A stretch of DNA of 64,000 nucleotides from an uncultured Lachnospiraceae bacterium (GTDB lineage Bacteria > Bacillota > Clostridia > Lachnospirales > Lachnospiraceae), in assembly GCA_910577825.1 (NCBI GenBank), contig CAJTOK010000001.1, positions 62,001 to 126,000 of the forward strand, in the 5' to 3' direction. Under the pieces are notes generated by a model that made no database searches, was not told the DNA's origin, and was given only the letters and a program-made list of their open reading frames with translations. The position numbers and the translations under genes are program-made. This document shows, piece after piece, positions 8,972 through 18,080 of the stretch (its first letter is position 1; each line of letters starts with the position of its first letter).

Positions 8972-11900
8972 TTATTTCTTTTTTGTTACTTTGACTTTTA
9001 TAACTGTAGTTGCTTTTTTATGGTTTTTATCACCTGCTGCTGTAACAGTAATCTTTGCTGTTCCAGCCCCTTTAATTTTTACTTTTCCACTCTTATTAAC
9101 AGTTGCAACCTTTGTTTTAGAACTCTTATAACTTAACTTTCCATATCCGCTTATTCCTGTTAATTTAAAACTCTTGCTGCCAGTAGTTTTCTTATAAGAA
9201 GATTTTTTAACAGTAATTTTCTGTTTAGCTTTCTTAATTTCAAACTGCTTTGAGATTTCTCCTGTATAATCACCACAGCCAGTAATTGTAACTGTTGCAT
9301 TTCCTGAATTAATATTGTCTTTATAACTTAATGTATAGTCTGTGCCTTCTGCAAGTTTTTTGCCAGATGCTTCTACAGTTAATGCTGGCTTGATTTCTTT
9401 TCCTGTATAGCTGTAGCTCTGTATTCCAGTAACATTTGCAGCACTGATATCTGTTTTAGATGTACTTGCTGTGCCTGCTGCAAGCTTGGCTGTGCCAAAT
9501 ACTGCTGGCTGTGCATAGCCCATTCCTGAAGCATCATACCAGTTAATTGTAGATACACGTTTTCCAGAAGCATCTGCATCATTTATCTGGAAATCAACAC
9601 CTATAAGGTTATTCTCTGCACCCTTTACTGTATTGAAATTAATCTTTGCTTCTACAATATAGCCGTCTGCTGTCTTCTTTGTTGCGCTCTGGATATTGGA
9701 ATCATTGCAGTTCTGCCCGTTAAAGCTTAACGCATTTTCATAATTAATCCTGTACTGGCAGTCGTCTGCTTCATAGCTTCCAGTCTTTCCATTATTTTCA
9801 TCTACAAATATTTCAAATGAATCCTGTTCCCAGGCGTCTGCATTATCCTTGTTGAGAACTGGGTCTTTAATCTCGGCAAGCACATAGAGGGCGTCTTCAC
9901 TCCACATGGATTTTACAGTACCTGTTGTAGATGAAGATTTATTGGAATTTACTGTAAGGTTATGTGCTGTTATATCATTCCATGCACTGTCAATCTCACC
10001 ATCAATATTTGCAGAACCTTTATTAATTACCATAAATGGCTTTAATGTCAATGTGCCATAATATTTGCTTCTTTCTGCCTGCTTCATATCAGTATCATTC
10101 CAGCATTCTTTAGTACCTGCTGTGGCATCAGACACAACGGCGTCAATGCCAATCTGTGCATTTGCTGCTTTGCCAGGAACTGCAATTTCCTTTTCTGCCA
10201 CATAGCCGCCATCTGCCTCTGTGGCTTCGCTCCTTTTTATAGTTATAACTTCTGTACCATCTGCATTATCTGCCTTGGCATTATTCTTGTCAAGATATAT
10301 TGTTACATTATCATCTGCATCAGAAGTTGAATCCTTTACAGTTACCTGTACATAAAGTTTTTCATTGCTCCATAAAAGCTTCATTGAAGAATTATTGCCA
10401 ATTTTCACTGGTGATGCAAGTGTCCAGTCTTTATCACTGCTTTCTACTACATTTTCTTCTTTAATATATGGTGAGAGCCTTGAAGGGTCAATAAGCCCCC
10501 AGTATGCCGGTTTTGCTTTAAGGTTTTCATCAAACAGAAGTGGCATATTATGCCTTCCCTGTGAAAATTCATCAGAAATTAACCATGAATCATCATCTGC
10601 AACACCCCAGAATACTATTGCTGTAATATTAGCACCATCATCTTTTGCTTTCAGCATTGTATCAATAAATTCTTTATAACGGTATGCCTGTTTTACCAGT
10701 TCTGCTTCTTTCTGTGCATTGCTTCCATCATAGCTTTTGCTTGCAAGCATATCAAGCTCTGTAATCTGTACTTCATCTGTATGTCTGCTATACTCCATAA
10801 TTGCATTGTAAAGTTCTTCTGCACCCGGTGATTCCATTGAATAATGTGCCTGCATCCCTATACCGTCAATTCTTCCGCCGCCTGCTTTTATTGCATCTGC
10901 AAGGTCACTGATGCACTTTACCTTTACAGGGTCTGTTTCACCATAATCATTGTAAAAAAGCTTAACATTTTTATCTACATATTTACCTGCGTACTTAAAC
11001 GCATTTATAATGTATTCATTGCTGTCTTTATAAATCTGGTGGTAATATGTTTCATTGCCGCCGTTATTAACCCTTAAACCGCCTTTCTCACCGTCATCAG
11101 GAATAATTGCTTCATTTACAACATCCCAGCAGTAAACAAGCCCTGGGTATTTCTCCTGTACATGCCCTGTAAATGCTTTTATATACTCCTCAAGCCTTGC
11201 ATTCATAGCATCTTTGCTAAGGACTTTGCCATCTTTATCTTTAAAGAAAAAGTCTGGTGTCTGTGAATGCCAGCAAAGCACATGCCCGCGTATATGTATC
11301 TGGTCTTTTTCAGCCTTTCCCTTGTTATAATCCCAGAAATACTGTAATATTTTATCTGGTGTAGTAAAATCAAGTTTTAAACTTCCATCATCATTAATGC
11401 CTTTAATAATATAATCAGGCTTCATTTCATTGCCAGCTGTCACACTGTTATAATGCTTCTGTACAAGTTCCATCTTATTAGCATTATTAAGTACACTTTC
11501 CTCTAATGCACCGCCAACTTTAAAATCATACTTAGGGTTCTTTCCTGAGAAGAAATCTTTTAAAGATGGGATATCCTTTTCTATTGATAAATCTGTCTTA
11601 TCCTCTGTAATTGAAATATTATCAACATAGAATGAATTTTTACATGTTTCATCTGCTATTTTAAACTGTAATGTCTTAAGCTCACCATTCCAGTTTGTTG
11701 TAAAACTCCCCTTAATCTGGCGCCATTCATCCTTAGAAGCCTTAACGGTATTGCCTGAAAGCCCGAATCCGTCGTAACTGTCTTCACCGCCATTATCCCC
11801 TGTGGCATTTATTGTAAGCCCTGCCTTAACTGTGGACTCTTCTGTGTATTCATCACCCAGTTTTACCCAGCAGCTGAAATTATACTTAGTATGGTTCTTT

Positions 11901-12223
11901 ACTTTGTCTTTAATATCCTGTGCAAGGGAATTCCAGGTATCAGTCCTATCTTTAACCTTTACATAACCGCCTGTGCTGTCATGCCCGCCAGAAGAAACAA
12001 ATTCAAGGCTTGCATTATCAGCTGTTGTTGCAAACCAGCCATCTGCATCCTTTTCAAAAGACGGGTTATTTAAGATATTCTTTGCCCCGTCACCTGCTTC
12101 CTCTGCTGACACTTTAACAGGCTCTATTATGCCTGGCTGCATAAAAGCCCCGCCTGTTAAAGCCATTGTGGCACTTAGTGTTGTACAAAATGCCTTTTTT
12201 AATGTTCGCTTCTTTTTTAACAT
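8972..12223 (-). CDS. Secreted multidomain GH10 endo-beta-1,4-xylanase (CBM22-GH10-CBM9-like x2-C-terminal Ig-like)
   Basis: 1083 residues from the ATG at 12223 (GGAGGGG 4 bases upstream); the ATG 22 codons earlier has no site. A signal peptide starts KKKRTLKKAFCTTLSATMAL. Next come a CBM22-like domain (about 45-205), a GH10 barrel (about 215-580) with acid/base Glu near 371 (YCWDVVNEAI) and nucleophile Glu near 489 (VQITELDM), and two CBM9-like domains (about 590-900). The C-terminal region has two small beta domains (YTGKEIKPAL..., then a Lys-rich KVATVNKSGKVKIKGAGT repeat) common on surface proteins of Lachnospiraceae. It cuts the xylan backbone outside the cell. There is no LPXTG or SLH motif. 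It is closely similar to the next gene over the CBM22, GH10 and CBM9 parts, so the two arose by duplication. A CTATAATT direct-repeat operator lies 80 bp upstream. Confidence 0.95.
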   Translation of the reverse strand: MLKKKRTLKKAFCTTLSATMALTGGAFMQPGIIEPVKVSAEEAGDGAKNILNNPSFEKDADGWFATTADNASLEFVSSGGHDSTGGYVKVKDRTDTWNSLAQDIKDKVKNHTKYNFSCWVKLGDEYTEESTVKAGLTINATGDNGGEDSYDGFGLSGNTVKASKDEWRQIKGSFTTNWNGELKTLQFKIADETCKNSFYVDNISITEDKTDLSIEKDIPSLKDFFSGKNPKYDFKVGGALEESVLNNANKMELVQKHYNSVTAGNEMKPDYIIKGINDDGSLKLDFTTPDKILQYFWDYNKGKAEKDQIHIRGHVLCWHSQTPDFFFKDKDGKVLSKDAMNARLEEYIKAFTGHVQEKYPGLVYCWDVVNEAIIPDDGEKGGLRVNNGGNETYYHQIYKDSNEYIINAFKYAGKYVDKNVKLFYNDYGETDPVKVKCISDLADAIKAGGGRIDGIGMQAHYSMESPGAEELYNAIMEYSRHTDEVQITELDMLASKSYDGSNAQKEAELVKQAYRYKEFIDTMLKAKDDGANITAIVFWGVADDDSWLISDEFSQGRHNMPLLFDENLKAKPAYWGLIDPSRLSPYIKEENVVESSDKDWTLASPVKIGNNSSMKLLWSNEKLYVQVTVKDSTSDADDNVTIYLDKNNAKADNADGTEVITIKRSEATEADGGYVAEKEIAVPGKAANAQIGIDAVVSDATAGTKECWNDTDMKQAERSKYYGTLTLKPFMVINKGSANIDGEIDSAWNDITAHNLTVNSNKSSSTTGTVKSMWSEDALYVLAEIKDPVLNKDNADAWEQDSFEIFVDENNGKTGSYEADDCQYRINYENALSFNGQNCNDSNIQSATKKTADGYIVEAKINFNTVKGAENNLIGVDFQINDADASGKRVSTINWYDASGMGYAQPAVFGTAKLAAGTASTSKTDISAANVTGIQSYSYTGKEIKPALTVEASGKKLAEGTDYTLSYKDNINSGNATVTITGCGDYTGEISKQFEIKKAKQKITVKKSSYKKTTGSKSFKLTGISGYGKLSYKSSKTKVATVNKSGKVKIKGAGTAKITVTAAGDKNHKKATTVIKVKVTKKK

Positions 12224-12304
12224 AAGACCCCTCCGTTTCTTAATTTTGCTCGTATTTATTTGTACTATTATTATAGATACTTTCTTCAAATCTTTGTCCC
12301 ACTT

Positions 12305-12340
12305 AATTATAGGAAAAACAGGTACAAATTATAGTAAAAT
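12305..12340 (-). promoter_or_regulatory. Direct-repeat operator upstream of the first GH10 gene
   Basis: Read on the minus strand, two copies of CTATAATT start 22 bp apart (two helical turns), separated by TTGTACCTGTTTTTC. The same arrangement occurs at 17375-17410, 17753-17788 and, diverged, at 25880-25910. A TATAAT box lies further downstream with only a poor -35 match, as expected of an activator-dependent promoter. The likely activator is the YesN-like regulator encoded at 25933-27528. Confidence 0.7.
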
Positions 12341-12358
12341 AAATTCCAGCATAAAAAT

Positions 12359-12394
12359 AACGGGAACGCCAGTGTTTTTTATGGCATTCCCGTT
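12359..12394 (-). terminator. Terminator after the second GH10 gene
   Basis: AACGGGAACGCCA (12359-12371) pairs with TGGCATTCCCGTT (12382-12394) across a 10-base loop, with one A-C mismatch. On the minus strand the stem is followed by ATTTTTATG. It lies 28 bp past the stop codon at 12422. Confidence 0.85.
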
Positions 12395-12421
12395 AATAAA
12401 TCCTTTATTATCCTGCTGTGT

Positions 12422-15400
12422 TTACTTTACAACTATAGTCTTTTTAACGCTCTTAACCTTTCCGCCAGCTAATTTTATCTTCACAGTAATCTTTGCCTTT
12501 CCTTTGCCCTTTGCAGTAATTGTACCATCTTTTGACACTTTAACTTTCTTTGGTGCAGAAGACTTATATGTAACAACTGCTGCCTGCTTTCCATAAGGGG
12601 CACTGCTCTTTACACTTGGTTTTAAAACAAGCCCTGTGCCAAGGCCAGCCTTTATCTTTGTTTTGCCACCTTTTTTAAGGGAAGTCTTGCCAGCCTTTAC
12701 TTTTGTTTTGCTAAGAAGCGTAACAACATTTTTGCCACTTAATTCCTTATCTGTAATAACATAGGTATTCCCACTGAAACCTTCAATGGCAGCTTCACCT
12801 TTCTTAATAACAGAAGTCTGGCCTTTTGGAATTTCTTCAAGCTTGCCTGTCTTTTCATTATAACGGTAAGCATATACCTTGTCACCTGTCTTGGCAGATG
12901 GAAGCATTACTGGTGTTGTTACCTTTATGCCGCCCTTTGTATTATTAGGGGCAATCGTTACAGTATAGGAATTATTCTCCCCTGCTTTATTGGAAGTTAA
13001 AATCTTATTTACCTTTCCACTGCTGCTTCCCATTCCAGAAACCTTGCCAGTCTTTACAAGTACATTAATATTACTATCCATCTTCTTTAATTCACTTTGT
13101 GGTATAGTTACCGTATATGAATCCTGTGGTGTTTCTCCCTGTACTTTAACAACAAGCTTTTTACCACTTTCCCTTGCAACATCTATACTTTCTTTAGTAA
13201 CCTCTACCTTGCCTATGCCAACACCATCTACACTTGGCACTTCAATCTTAACAAGTATCTTAGGGGAAAGCTTATCTTTAGCGATATCAACTGTAACCTT
13301 CTCAACATAAATATCTACACTGTCAATGCCTGCATCCTTTACACTCTTAAGATAATCTTCAGGTATTATTGTCTTAGCAGAATACTGGCTGCTGATATCA
13401 GAAGCCCCTGTATAAACCGATGCACTTGCACTTACCTTTGTACCATCTGCATCTGATGTTACTTTTGTTACAAGAACAGAAAATGTGCCCGTATTAGTTA
13501 AAGTTTCAGTTACAACAGTTGAACTGCCATTATCTTCTGTTACAGTTTCCTTAGTGCTTCCTGTACCATCAGGCATAGTTACTTTTTCAGTAACTGTTGT
13601 CTTATTATTATCAACCTTTGTAGTAATCTCTGTAACTGCACCTGTAGTTTCATCTGTTTTAATCTCAGTTGTAACTCCCGGTGCGCCTGTACTGCCAGTA
13701 CCCGGTGTGCTGCTTGCTGCAGGCGCGCCTGTGCTGCCAGTGCCTGGTGTGCTGCTTGCTGCAGGTGCACCTGTATTGCTTGTGCCTGGTGCACTGCCTG
13801 TTCCCGGTGCACCTGTATTGCTTGTACCTGGTGCACTGCTTGCTCCTGGTGCTCCTGTGCTGCCAGTGCCTGGTGTACTTCCACCCGGGCTGCTTCCGCC
13901 TGGTCCTGGAATATACTGGTTTCCAGAAGATGGAGGGTTTGTTGCAGCCGGTTTTTCTGTTGGCAGTTTATCAGCAGCGGCAAGCTTAGCTGTACCAAAT
14001 ACTGCTGGCTGCGCATAACCCATTCCCGAAGCATCATACCAGTTAATTGATGCCACACGTGTACCCGAAGCATCTGCATCATTTATCTGGAAATCAATAC
14101 CTATACGGTTATTTTCCGCACCCTTTACCGTATTAAACTTAATCCTTGCTTCTACAATATACCCGTCAGCCGTCTTTTTTGTTGCACTCTGGATATTAGA
14201 AGCATTACAATTCTTGCCGTTAAAACTTAATTCATTCTCATAATTAATCCTGTACTGGCAGTCATCATCTTCATAACTTCCAGTCTTTCCGTTATTCTCA
14301 TCTACAAATATTTCAAGTGAATCCTGTTCATAGGCATTTGCACTGTCTTTATTAAGAAGCGCATCCTTAACCTCAGCAAGCACATAAAGGTAATCTTCAT
14401 CCCACATAGACTTTACAGTACCTGTTGTAGATACAGATTTATTTGAACTTACTGTAAGCTTATGCGCTGCTATACCATTCCATGCACTGTCAATCTCACC
14501 ATCAATAGCCGCAGAACCTTTTTTAATTACCATAAACGGCTTTAATGTAAGTGTACCATAATATTTGCTTTTCTCCGCCTGTGTCATCTGGGTATCATTC
14601 CAGCATTCTTTAGTACCTGTTGCAGCATCATAAACAACCGCATCAGCACCAATCTTTGAATTTGCTGCTTTGCCAGGAATTGCAATTTCCTTCTCTGCCA
14701 CATAGCCATCTGCTGTAGCCTTTGCTTCACTTCTCTTTATAGTTACAGCTTCAATGCCATTTGCATTATCTGCCTTAACATTATCCTTATCAACATAAAT
14801 TGTTACACTGTCACCTTCATCAGAAGTTGCATCCTTAACAGTTACCTGTACATAAAGTTTTTCATTGCTCCATAAAAACTTCATAGAAGAATTATTGCCA
14901 ATTTTTACAGGTGCTGCAAGCGTCCAGTCCTTATCAGCACTTTCTACTACATTCTCCTCATTAATACATGGAGGAAGCTTTGAAGGGTCTGTAATCGCAT
15001 AGAACGCCAGCTTAGCTTTATTATTTTCATCAAACAGCAAAGGCATATTGTGCCTTCCATCTGAAAATTCATCAGTAACCAGCCATGAATCACTATCAGA
15101 AACACCCCAGAATACCAGCGCTGTAATATTAGTGCCATCATCCTTAGCTTTAAGTATTGCATCAATAAACTCTTTATAACGGTATGCCTGCTTTACAAGC
15201 TCTGCTTCCTTCTGCGCATCACTTCCATCATAGCTTTTACTTGCAAGCATATCAAGCTCTGTAATCTGCACTTCTTTTGTATGTTTACCATAAGCCATAA
15301 TTGCATTATAAAGTTCCTCTGCACTTGGCGCTTCCATTGAATGGTGTGACTGCATACCAATACCATCAATCCTGCCGCCACCTGCTATTACCGCATCCGC

Positions 15401-17284
15401 AAGGTCACAAATACACTGTACCTTTACAGGGTCTGTTTCACCATAATCATTATAAAAAAGCTTAACATCCTTATCTACATACTTATCTGCATACTTAAAA
15501 GCATTTATAATATATTCATTACTGTCCCCATAAATCTTATAATAACCAGTTTCTTCCTTACCGCCATTAAAATATCTCCTAAGGCCGCCTTTTACACCAT
15601 CACCTGGAATAATTGCTTCATTAACAACATCCCAGCAGTAAAGAAGCCCTGGATATTTTTCCTGTACATGTCCAACTACCTGCTTAATATAATCCTCAAG
15701 CCTTGCATTCATCTCTTCCTTAGTAAGAAGACTGCCATCCGTATGCTGGAAGAACTTTTCTGGTGTCTGTGAATACCAGCAAAGTACATGCCCACGTATA
15801 TGTATCTGGTCTTTTTCAGCCTTGCCCTCATTATAATTTTTAAAATAATCCAGCATATTATCAGACTCAGTAAAATCAAGAATCAAACTTCCATCAGCAT
15901 TAAGCCCTTTGAAAATAGCATCAGGCTTCATCTCATTATTTGCTGTTATACTGTTATAATGCTTCTGTACAAGCTTCATCTTGTTTTCATCACCATTAAC
16001 AATATCCTTTGTTACTACACCACCAACCTTAAAGTCATAACTAGGATTCTTTCCAATAAAGAAATCTTTTAAAGATACTATATCTTCTTCTATTGATAAA
16101 TCTGCATCATCTTCTGTAATAGAAAGATTATCAACATAGAAAGAATTTACTGTATCTACTGTTTCATCAGCAACCTTAAACTGGACATCTTTAAGTTCTC
16201 CCTTCCAGCTTGTAACAAAACTTCCCTTAATTTCTTTCCACTCATTTTTTGAAGCCATAACAGTATTATTCACAATGCCCCACTTATCATAATCAGGTTT
16301 ACCACCATTATCCTCTGTTGACTGTATTGTAAGACCTGCTTTTACTGTTGATTCTGCTGTATACTCCTCACCAAGCTTTACCCAGCAGCTAAAATTATAT
16401 TTTGTCTTATTCTTAAGTTTATCTTTAATTTGCTGTGCAAGTGAGTTCCAATTCGCAGTCTTTCCAACAAGTTTTGCACAGCCACCTATGTCATCCTGAC
16501 CATCATCAGAAACATATTCAATCTCTCCGCCTGTTGCAAACCAGCCAGTTGTATCACCATTAAAAGAAGGGTTATCTAAAATATTCTCACCCTTTTCAGG
16601 TTTTACAGGTTCTTCAGGAATGTTTGTTCCTGTGCCCTTCTTTATAAGAGAAACATCATCAACATAAAATGAACCTGTACCCGTCCCTATAATTTTAAAA
16701 AGAAGATTCTTAAAATTTGTTCCCTCACCTATATTTGTTGTAAAACTTCCTTTAACTTCCTGCCATTCACCAGAAGCTGTAACTTCGGTACTGTTTAGAT
16801 TCCATCCATCTGAACCACTATATGAACCATCAGTCTTTTCTGTTGCCAGGTCTGCCTTAACAGTAACATTTGAATTATTATCACTGCCAAGTTTTACCCA
16901 AAAACTAAATTCATATTCTGTATTATTTTCCAGTTTTCCTTTATTTGTATCTGTCAAAGTCTGGGTAAGTGCAAATTCACCACTTGTACCTTCACCTGTT
17001 CTCGTAACTTTTACACATTTGCCATTTCTTCCACTTTCTTCATGTGTAAGTGTTGAACTCTCTTTATTCCACCAAAACATATTAAGACTGCCATCATCAT
17101 TAGAGCCTGAATCTTCAAAAGACGGATTGTCTATAAGGTTTGGATTTTCTGCTTCTGCCGCTTCTTCTGCTGCTTTAACAACTGTTGTTATGCCTGGCGG
17201 CATAAAGCTTCCGCCTGTTAATGCCATTGCAGCACTTAATGTTATACAAAGTGCTCTTTTTAATGTTTGCTTCTTTTTTAACAT
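12422..17284 (-). CDS. Large secreted GH10 xylanase (two CBM22-like, GH10, two CBM9-like, Gly/Ser/Thr/Pro linker, C-terminal domain)
   Basis: 1620 residues with a signal peptide (KKKQTLKRALCITLSAAMAL). Two CBM22-like domains (about 48-215 and 230-395) precede the GH10 barrel (about 400-770), which has acid/base Glu near 556 (YCWDVVNEAI) and nucleophile Glu near 676 (VQITELDM). Two CBM9-like domains follow (about 780-1095). A flexible linker is built from repeated GTGSTGAP, APGTSNTGAP and ASSTPGTGSTGAP units (about 1120-1200). The last 400 residues are a beta-rich, Lys-rich region ending in KVSKDGTITAKGKGKAKITV. It has one more CBM22 than its neighbour and a different C-terminal third, while the catalytic and CBM9 parts are near-identical. 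The start has GGAGGGG upstream. It acts on insoluble or cell-wall xylan outside the cell. The C-terminal region may hold the enzyme in the cell wall, but no sortase motif is present. Confidence 0.95.
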   Translation of the reverse strand: MLKKKQTLKRALCITLSAAMALTGGSFMPPGITTVVKAAEEAAEAENPNLIDNPSFEDSGSNDDGSLNMFWWNKESSTLTHEESGRNGKCVKVTRTGEGTSGEFALTQTLTDTNKGKLENNTEYEFSFWVKLGSDNNSNVTVKADLATEKTDGSYSGSDGWNLNSTEVTASGEWQEVKGSFTTNIGEGTNFKNLLFKIIGTGTGSFYVDDVSLIKKGTGTNIPEEPVKPEKGENILDNPSFNGDTTGWFATGGEIEYVSDDGQDDIGGCAKLVGKTANWNSLAQQIKDKLKNKTKYNFSCWVKLGEEYTAESTVKAGLTIQSTEDNGGKPDYDKWGIVNNTVMASKNEWKEIKGSFVTSWKGELKDVQFKVADETVDTVNSFYVDNLSITEDDADLSIEEDIVSLKDFFIGKNPSYDFKVGGVVTKDIVNGDENKMKLVQKHYNSITANNEMKPDAIFKGLNADGSLILDFTESDNMLDYFKNYNEGKAEKDQIHIRGHVLCWYSQTPEKFFQHTDGSLLTKEEMNARLEDYIKQVVGHVQEKYPGLLYCWDVVNEAIIPGDGVKGGLRRYFNGGKEETGYYKIYGDSNEYIINAFKYADKYVDKDVKLFYNDYGETDPVKVQCICDLADAVIAGGGRIDGIGMQSHHSMEAPSAEELYNAIMAYGKHTKEVQITELDMLASKSYDGSDAQKEAELVKQAYRYKEFIDAILKAKDDGTNITALVFWGVSDSDSWLVTDEFSDGRHNMPLLFDENNKAKLAFYAITDPSKLPPCINEENVVESADKDWTLAAPVKIGNNSSMKFLWSNEKLYVQVTVKDATSDEGDSVTIYVDKDNVKADNANGIEAVTIKRSEAKATADGYVAEKEIAIPGKAANSKIGADAVVYDAATGTKECWNDTQMTQAEKSKYYGTLTLKPFMVIKKGSAAIDGEIDSAWNGIAAHKLTVSSNKSVSTTGTVKSMWDEDYLYVLAEVKDALLNKDSANAYEQDSLEIFVDENNGKTGSYEDDDCQYRINYENELSFNGKNCNASNIQSATKKTADGYIVEARIKFNTVKGAENNRIGIDFQINDADASGTRVASINWYDASGMGYAQPAVFGTAKLAAADKLPTEKPAATNPPSSGNQYIPGPGGSSPGGSTPGTGSTGAPGASSAPGTSNTGAPGTGSAPGTSNTGAPAASSTPGTGSTGAPAASSTPGTGSTGAPGVTTEIKTDETTGAVTEITTKVDNNKTTVTEKVTMPDGTGSTKETVTEDNGSSTVVTETLTNTGTFSVLVTKVTSDADGTKVSASASVYTGASDISSQYSAKTIIPEDYLKSVKDAGIDSVDIYVEKVTVDIAKDKLSPKILVKIEVPSVDGVGIGKVEVTKESIDVARESGKKLVVKVQGETPQDSYTVTIPQSELKKMDSNINVLVKTGKVSGMGSSSGKVNKILTSNKAGENNSYTVTIAPNNTKGGIKVTTPVMLPSAKTGDKVYAYRYNEKTGKLEEIPKGQTSVIKKGEAAIEGFSGNTYVITDKELSGKNVVTLLSKTKVKAGKTSLKKGGKTKIKAGLGTGLVLKPSVKSSAPYGKQAAVVTYKSSAPKKVKVSKDGTITAKGKGKAKITVKIKLAGGKVKSVKKTIVVK
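13680..13885 (-). repeat. Degenerate tandem repeat coding the xylanase linker
   Basis: The coding strand repeats about 39-bp units specifying GTGSTGAP/ASSxPGT variants about five times. The repeats encode a Gly/Ala/Ser/Thr/Pro-rich flexible linker between the second CBM9-like domain and the C-terminal region. Such repeats often vary in copy number between strains. Confidence 0.75.
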
Positions 17285-17374
17285 AAAGCCCCTCCATTTC
17301 TCATAATTTTACTTTTATTATAATTTTAGTTACATTTTTATTATAATTATTTTTTTTTCGGCTTTTCCCTGATT

Positions 17375-17410
17375 AATTATAGAAAAAACAGGTACAAATT
17401 ATAGTAAAAT
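17375..17410 (-). promoter_or_regulatory. Direct-repeat operator upstream of the second GH10 gene
   Basis: Same layout as at 12305-12340: on the minus strand CTATAATT, TTGTACCTGTTTTTT, CTATAATT. Apart from one base in the spacer the 36-base block is identical to the one before the first GH10 gene, although the DNA around it differs. It lies 91 bp upstream of the start codon. Confidence 0.7.
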
Positions 17411-17499
17411 GGATATATGTGCTAAAAATAATATAATTACAGGGTTATATTTTGTGACATGTGTTTTGTCTTATGATATAAAAATAACGGGCAATGCCA

Positions 17500-17678
17500 T
17501 TATTGGGTGTTTCCATTATGTATAAGGTTTTTGTTATTCCCTCCCAGTGCATTTTCCTCTGCTGATACTTTTACATCTTTTGTTGTGCCTGGCGGATAAA
17601 GCTTCCGCCTGTTAAAGCCATTACAGTACTTAGTGTTACACAAAGTGCCTTTTTTAATGTCTGCTTATTTTTGAACAT
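17500..17678 (-). pseudogene. Vestige of a third secreted xylanase-type gene (signal peptide fused to terminator remnant)
   Basis: From the ATG at 17678 (GGAGGGG upstream) the frame reads MFKNKQTLKKALCVTLSTVM and ALTGGSF, the signal peptide of the two GH10 genes. A one-base loss in the codon for the next Met shifts the frame to a stop. Read past the shift, the other frame continues PPGTTKDVKVSAEENALG and NLIHNGN, then stops. The bases after that (GGCATTGCCCGTTATTTTTA on the minus strand) match the descending arm and U-run of the second GH10 gene's terminator. So almost the whole gene has been lost by an internal deletion, leaving the two ends. It keeps an intact operator at 17753-17788. Confidence 0.78.
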
Positions 17679-17752
17679 AAAAAACCCCTCCGCTTTCTTA
17701 ATAATTTTAATTGTATTTTTATTATAATTATTTTTTTGTCTTTATCCATTAC

Positions 17753-17788
17753 AATTATAGAAAAAACAGGTACAAATTATAGTAAAAT
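17753..17788 (-). promoter_or_regulatory. Direct-repeat operator upstream of the vestigial xylanase gene
   Basis: Same 36-base block as at 17375-17410, with CTATAATT twice at 22-bp spacing on the minus strand. It is still perfect although the gene it served is destroyed. It could act as a decoy site or still drive a short transcript. Confidence 0.68.
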
Positions 17789-17899
17789 AAATTATGGACT
17801 AAAAAGTATTGAAAATAAAATTATTTACGAGTAATATATAGATATTAATGTCATGTAGCAATTAAGAATTTTGTGAAAAATTTTTAAAAACAGCCAAAG

Positions 17900-18062
17900 A
17901 GCAGATTAGCTGGCAAATTCCAAATGTTGTTCCAGCAGACAGCTGTACGGAACCGCCGGCGTTTAAGCCCCGTACTGTGGGGCTTTATGCGCCGTTGCGT
18001 GTGACGTCCAAACGGAAGTGTGCTGTCTGCGGAACACTTTGGAATTGCCAGCCCATTTGCAA
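17900..18062 (+). repeat. Structured palindromic element, copy A
   Basis: A long imperfect hairpin encloses a conserved core. The outer stem GCTGGCAAATTCCAAATGTT pairs with the AACACTTTGGAATTGCCAGC side, then CAGACAGC with GCTGTCTG. The core has CCGCCGGCGTTTAAGCCCC, a short loop, GGGGCTTTATGCGCCGTTGC and AAACGGAAG. Copies B (34560-34750, minus) and C (35411-35620, plus) keep the core words while the stems differ in sequence but stay paired. It ends about 20 bases before the ribosome site of the plus-strand transporter at 18081. I do not recognise it as a known riboswitch or repeat family. It may be an RNA element or a mobile palindrome. Confidence 0.72.
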
Positions 18063-18080
18063 AAAAACGGAGGCATTAAA

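Noticed and set aside
13485..14018. Plus-strand frame rich in Val/Pro/Leu repeats
   Set aside because: Antisense of the xylanase linker repeats; repeats arise from the coding strand.
17900..18062. Guanidine (ykkC) or other known riboswitch before the transporter
   Set aside because: The core words do not match consensus elements I know, and the same structure occurs before unrelated genes.
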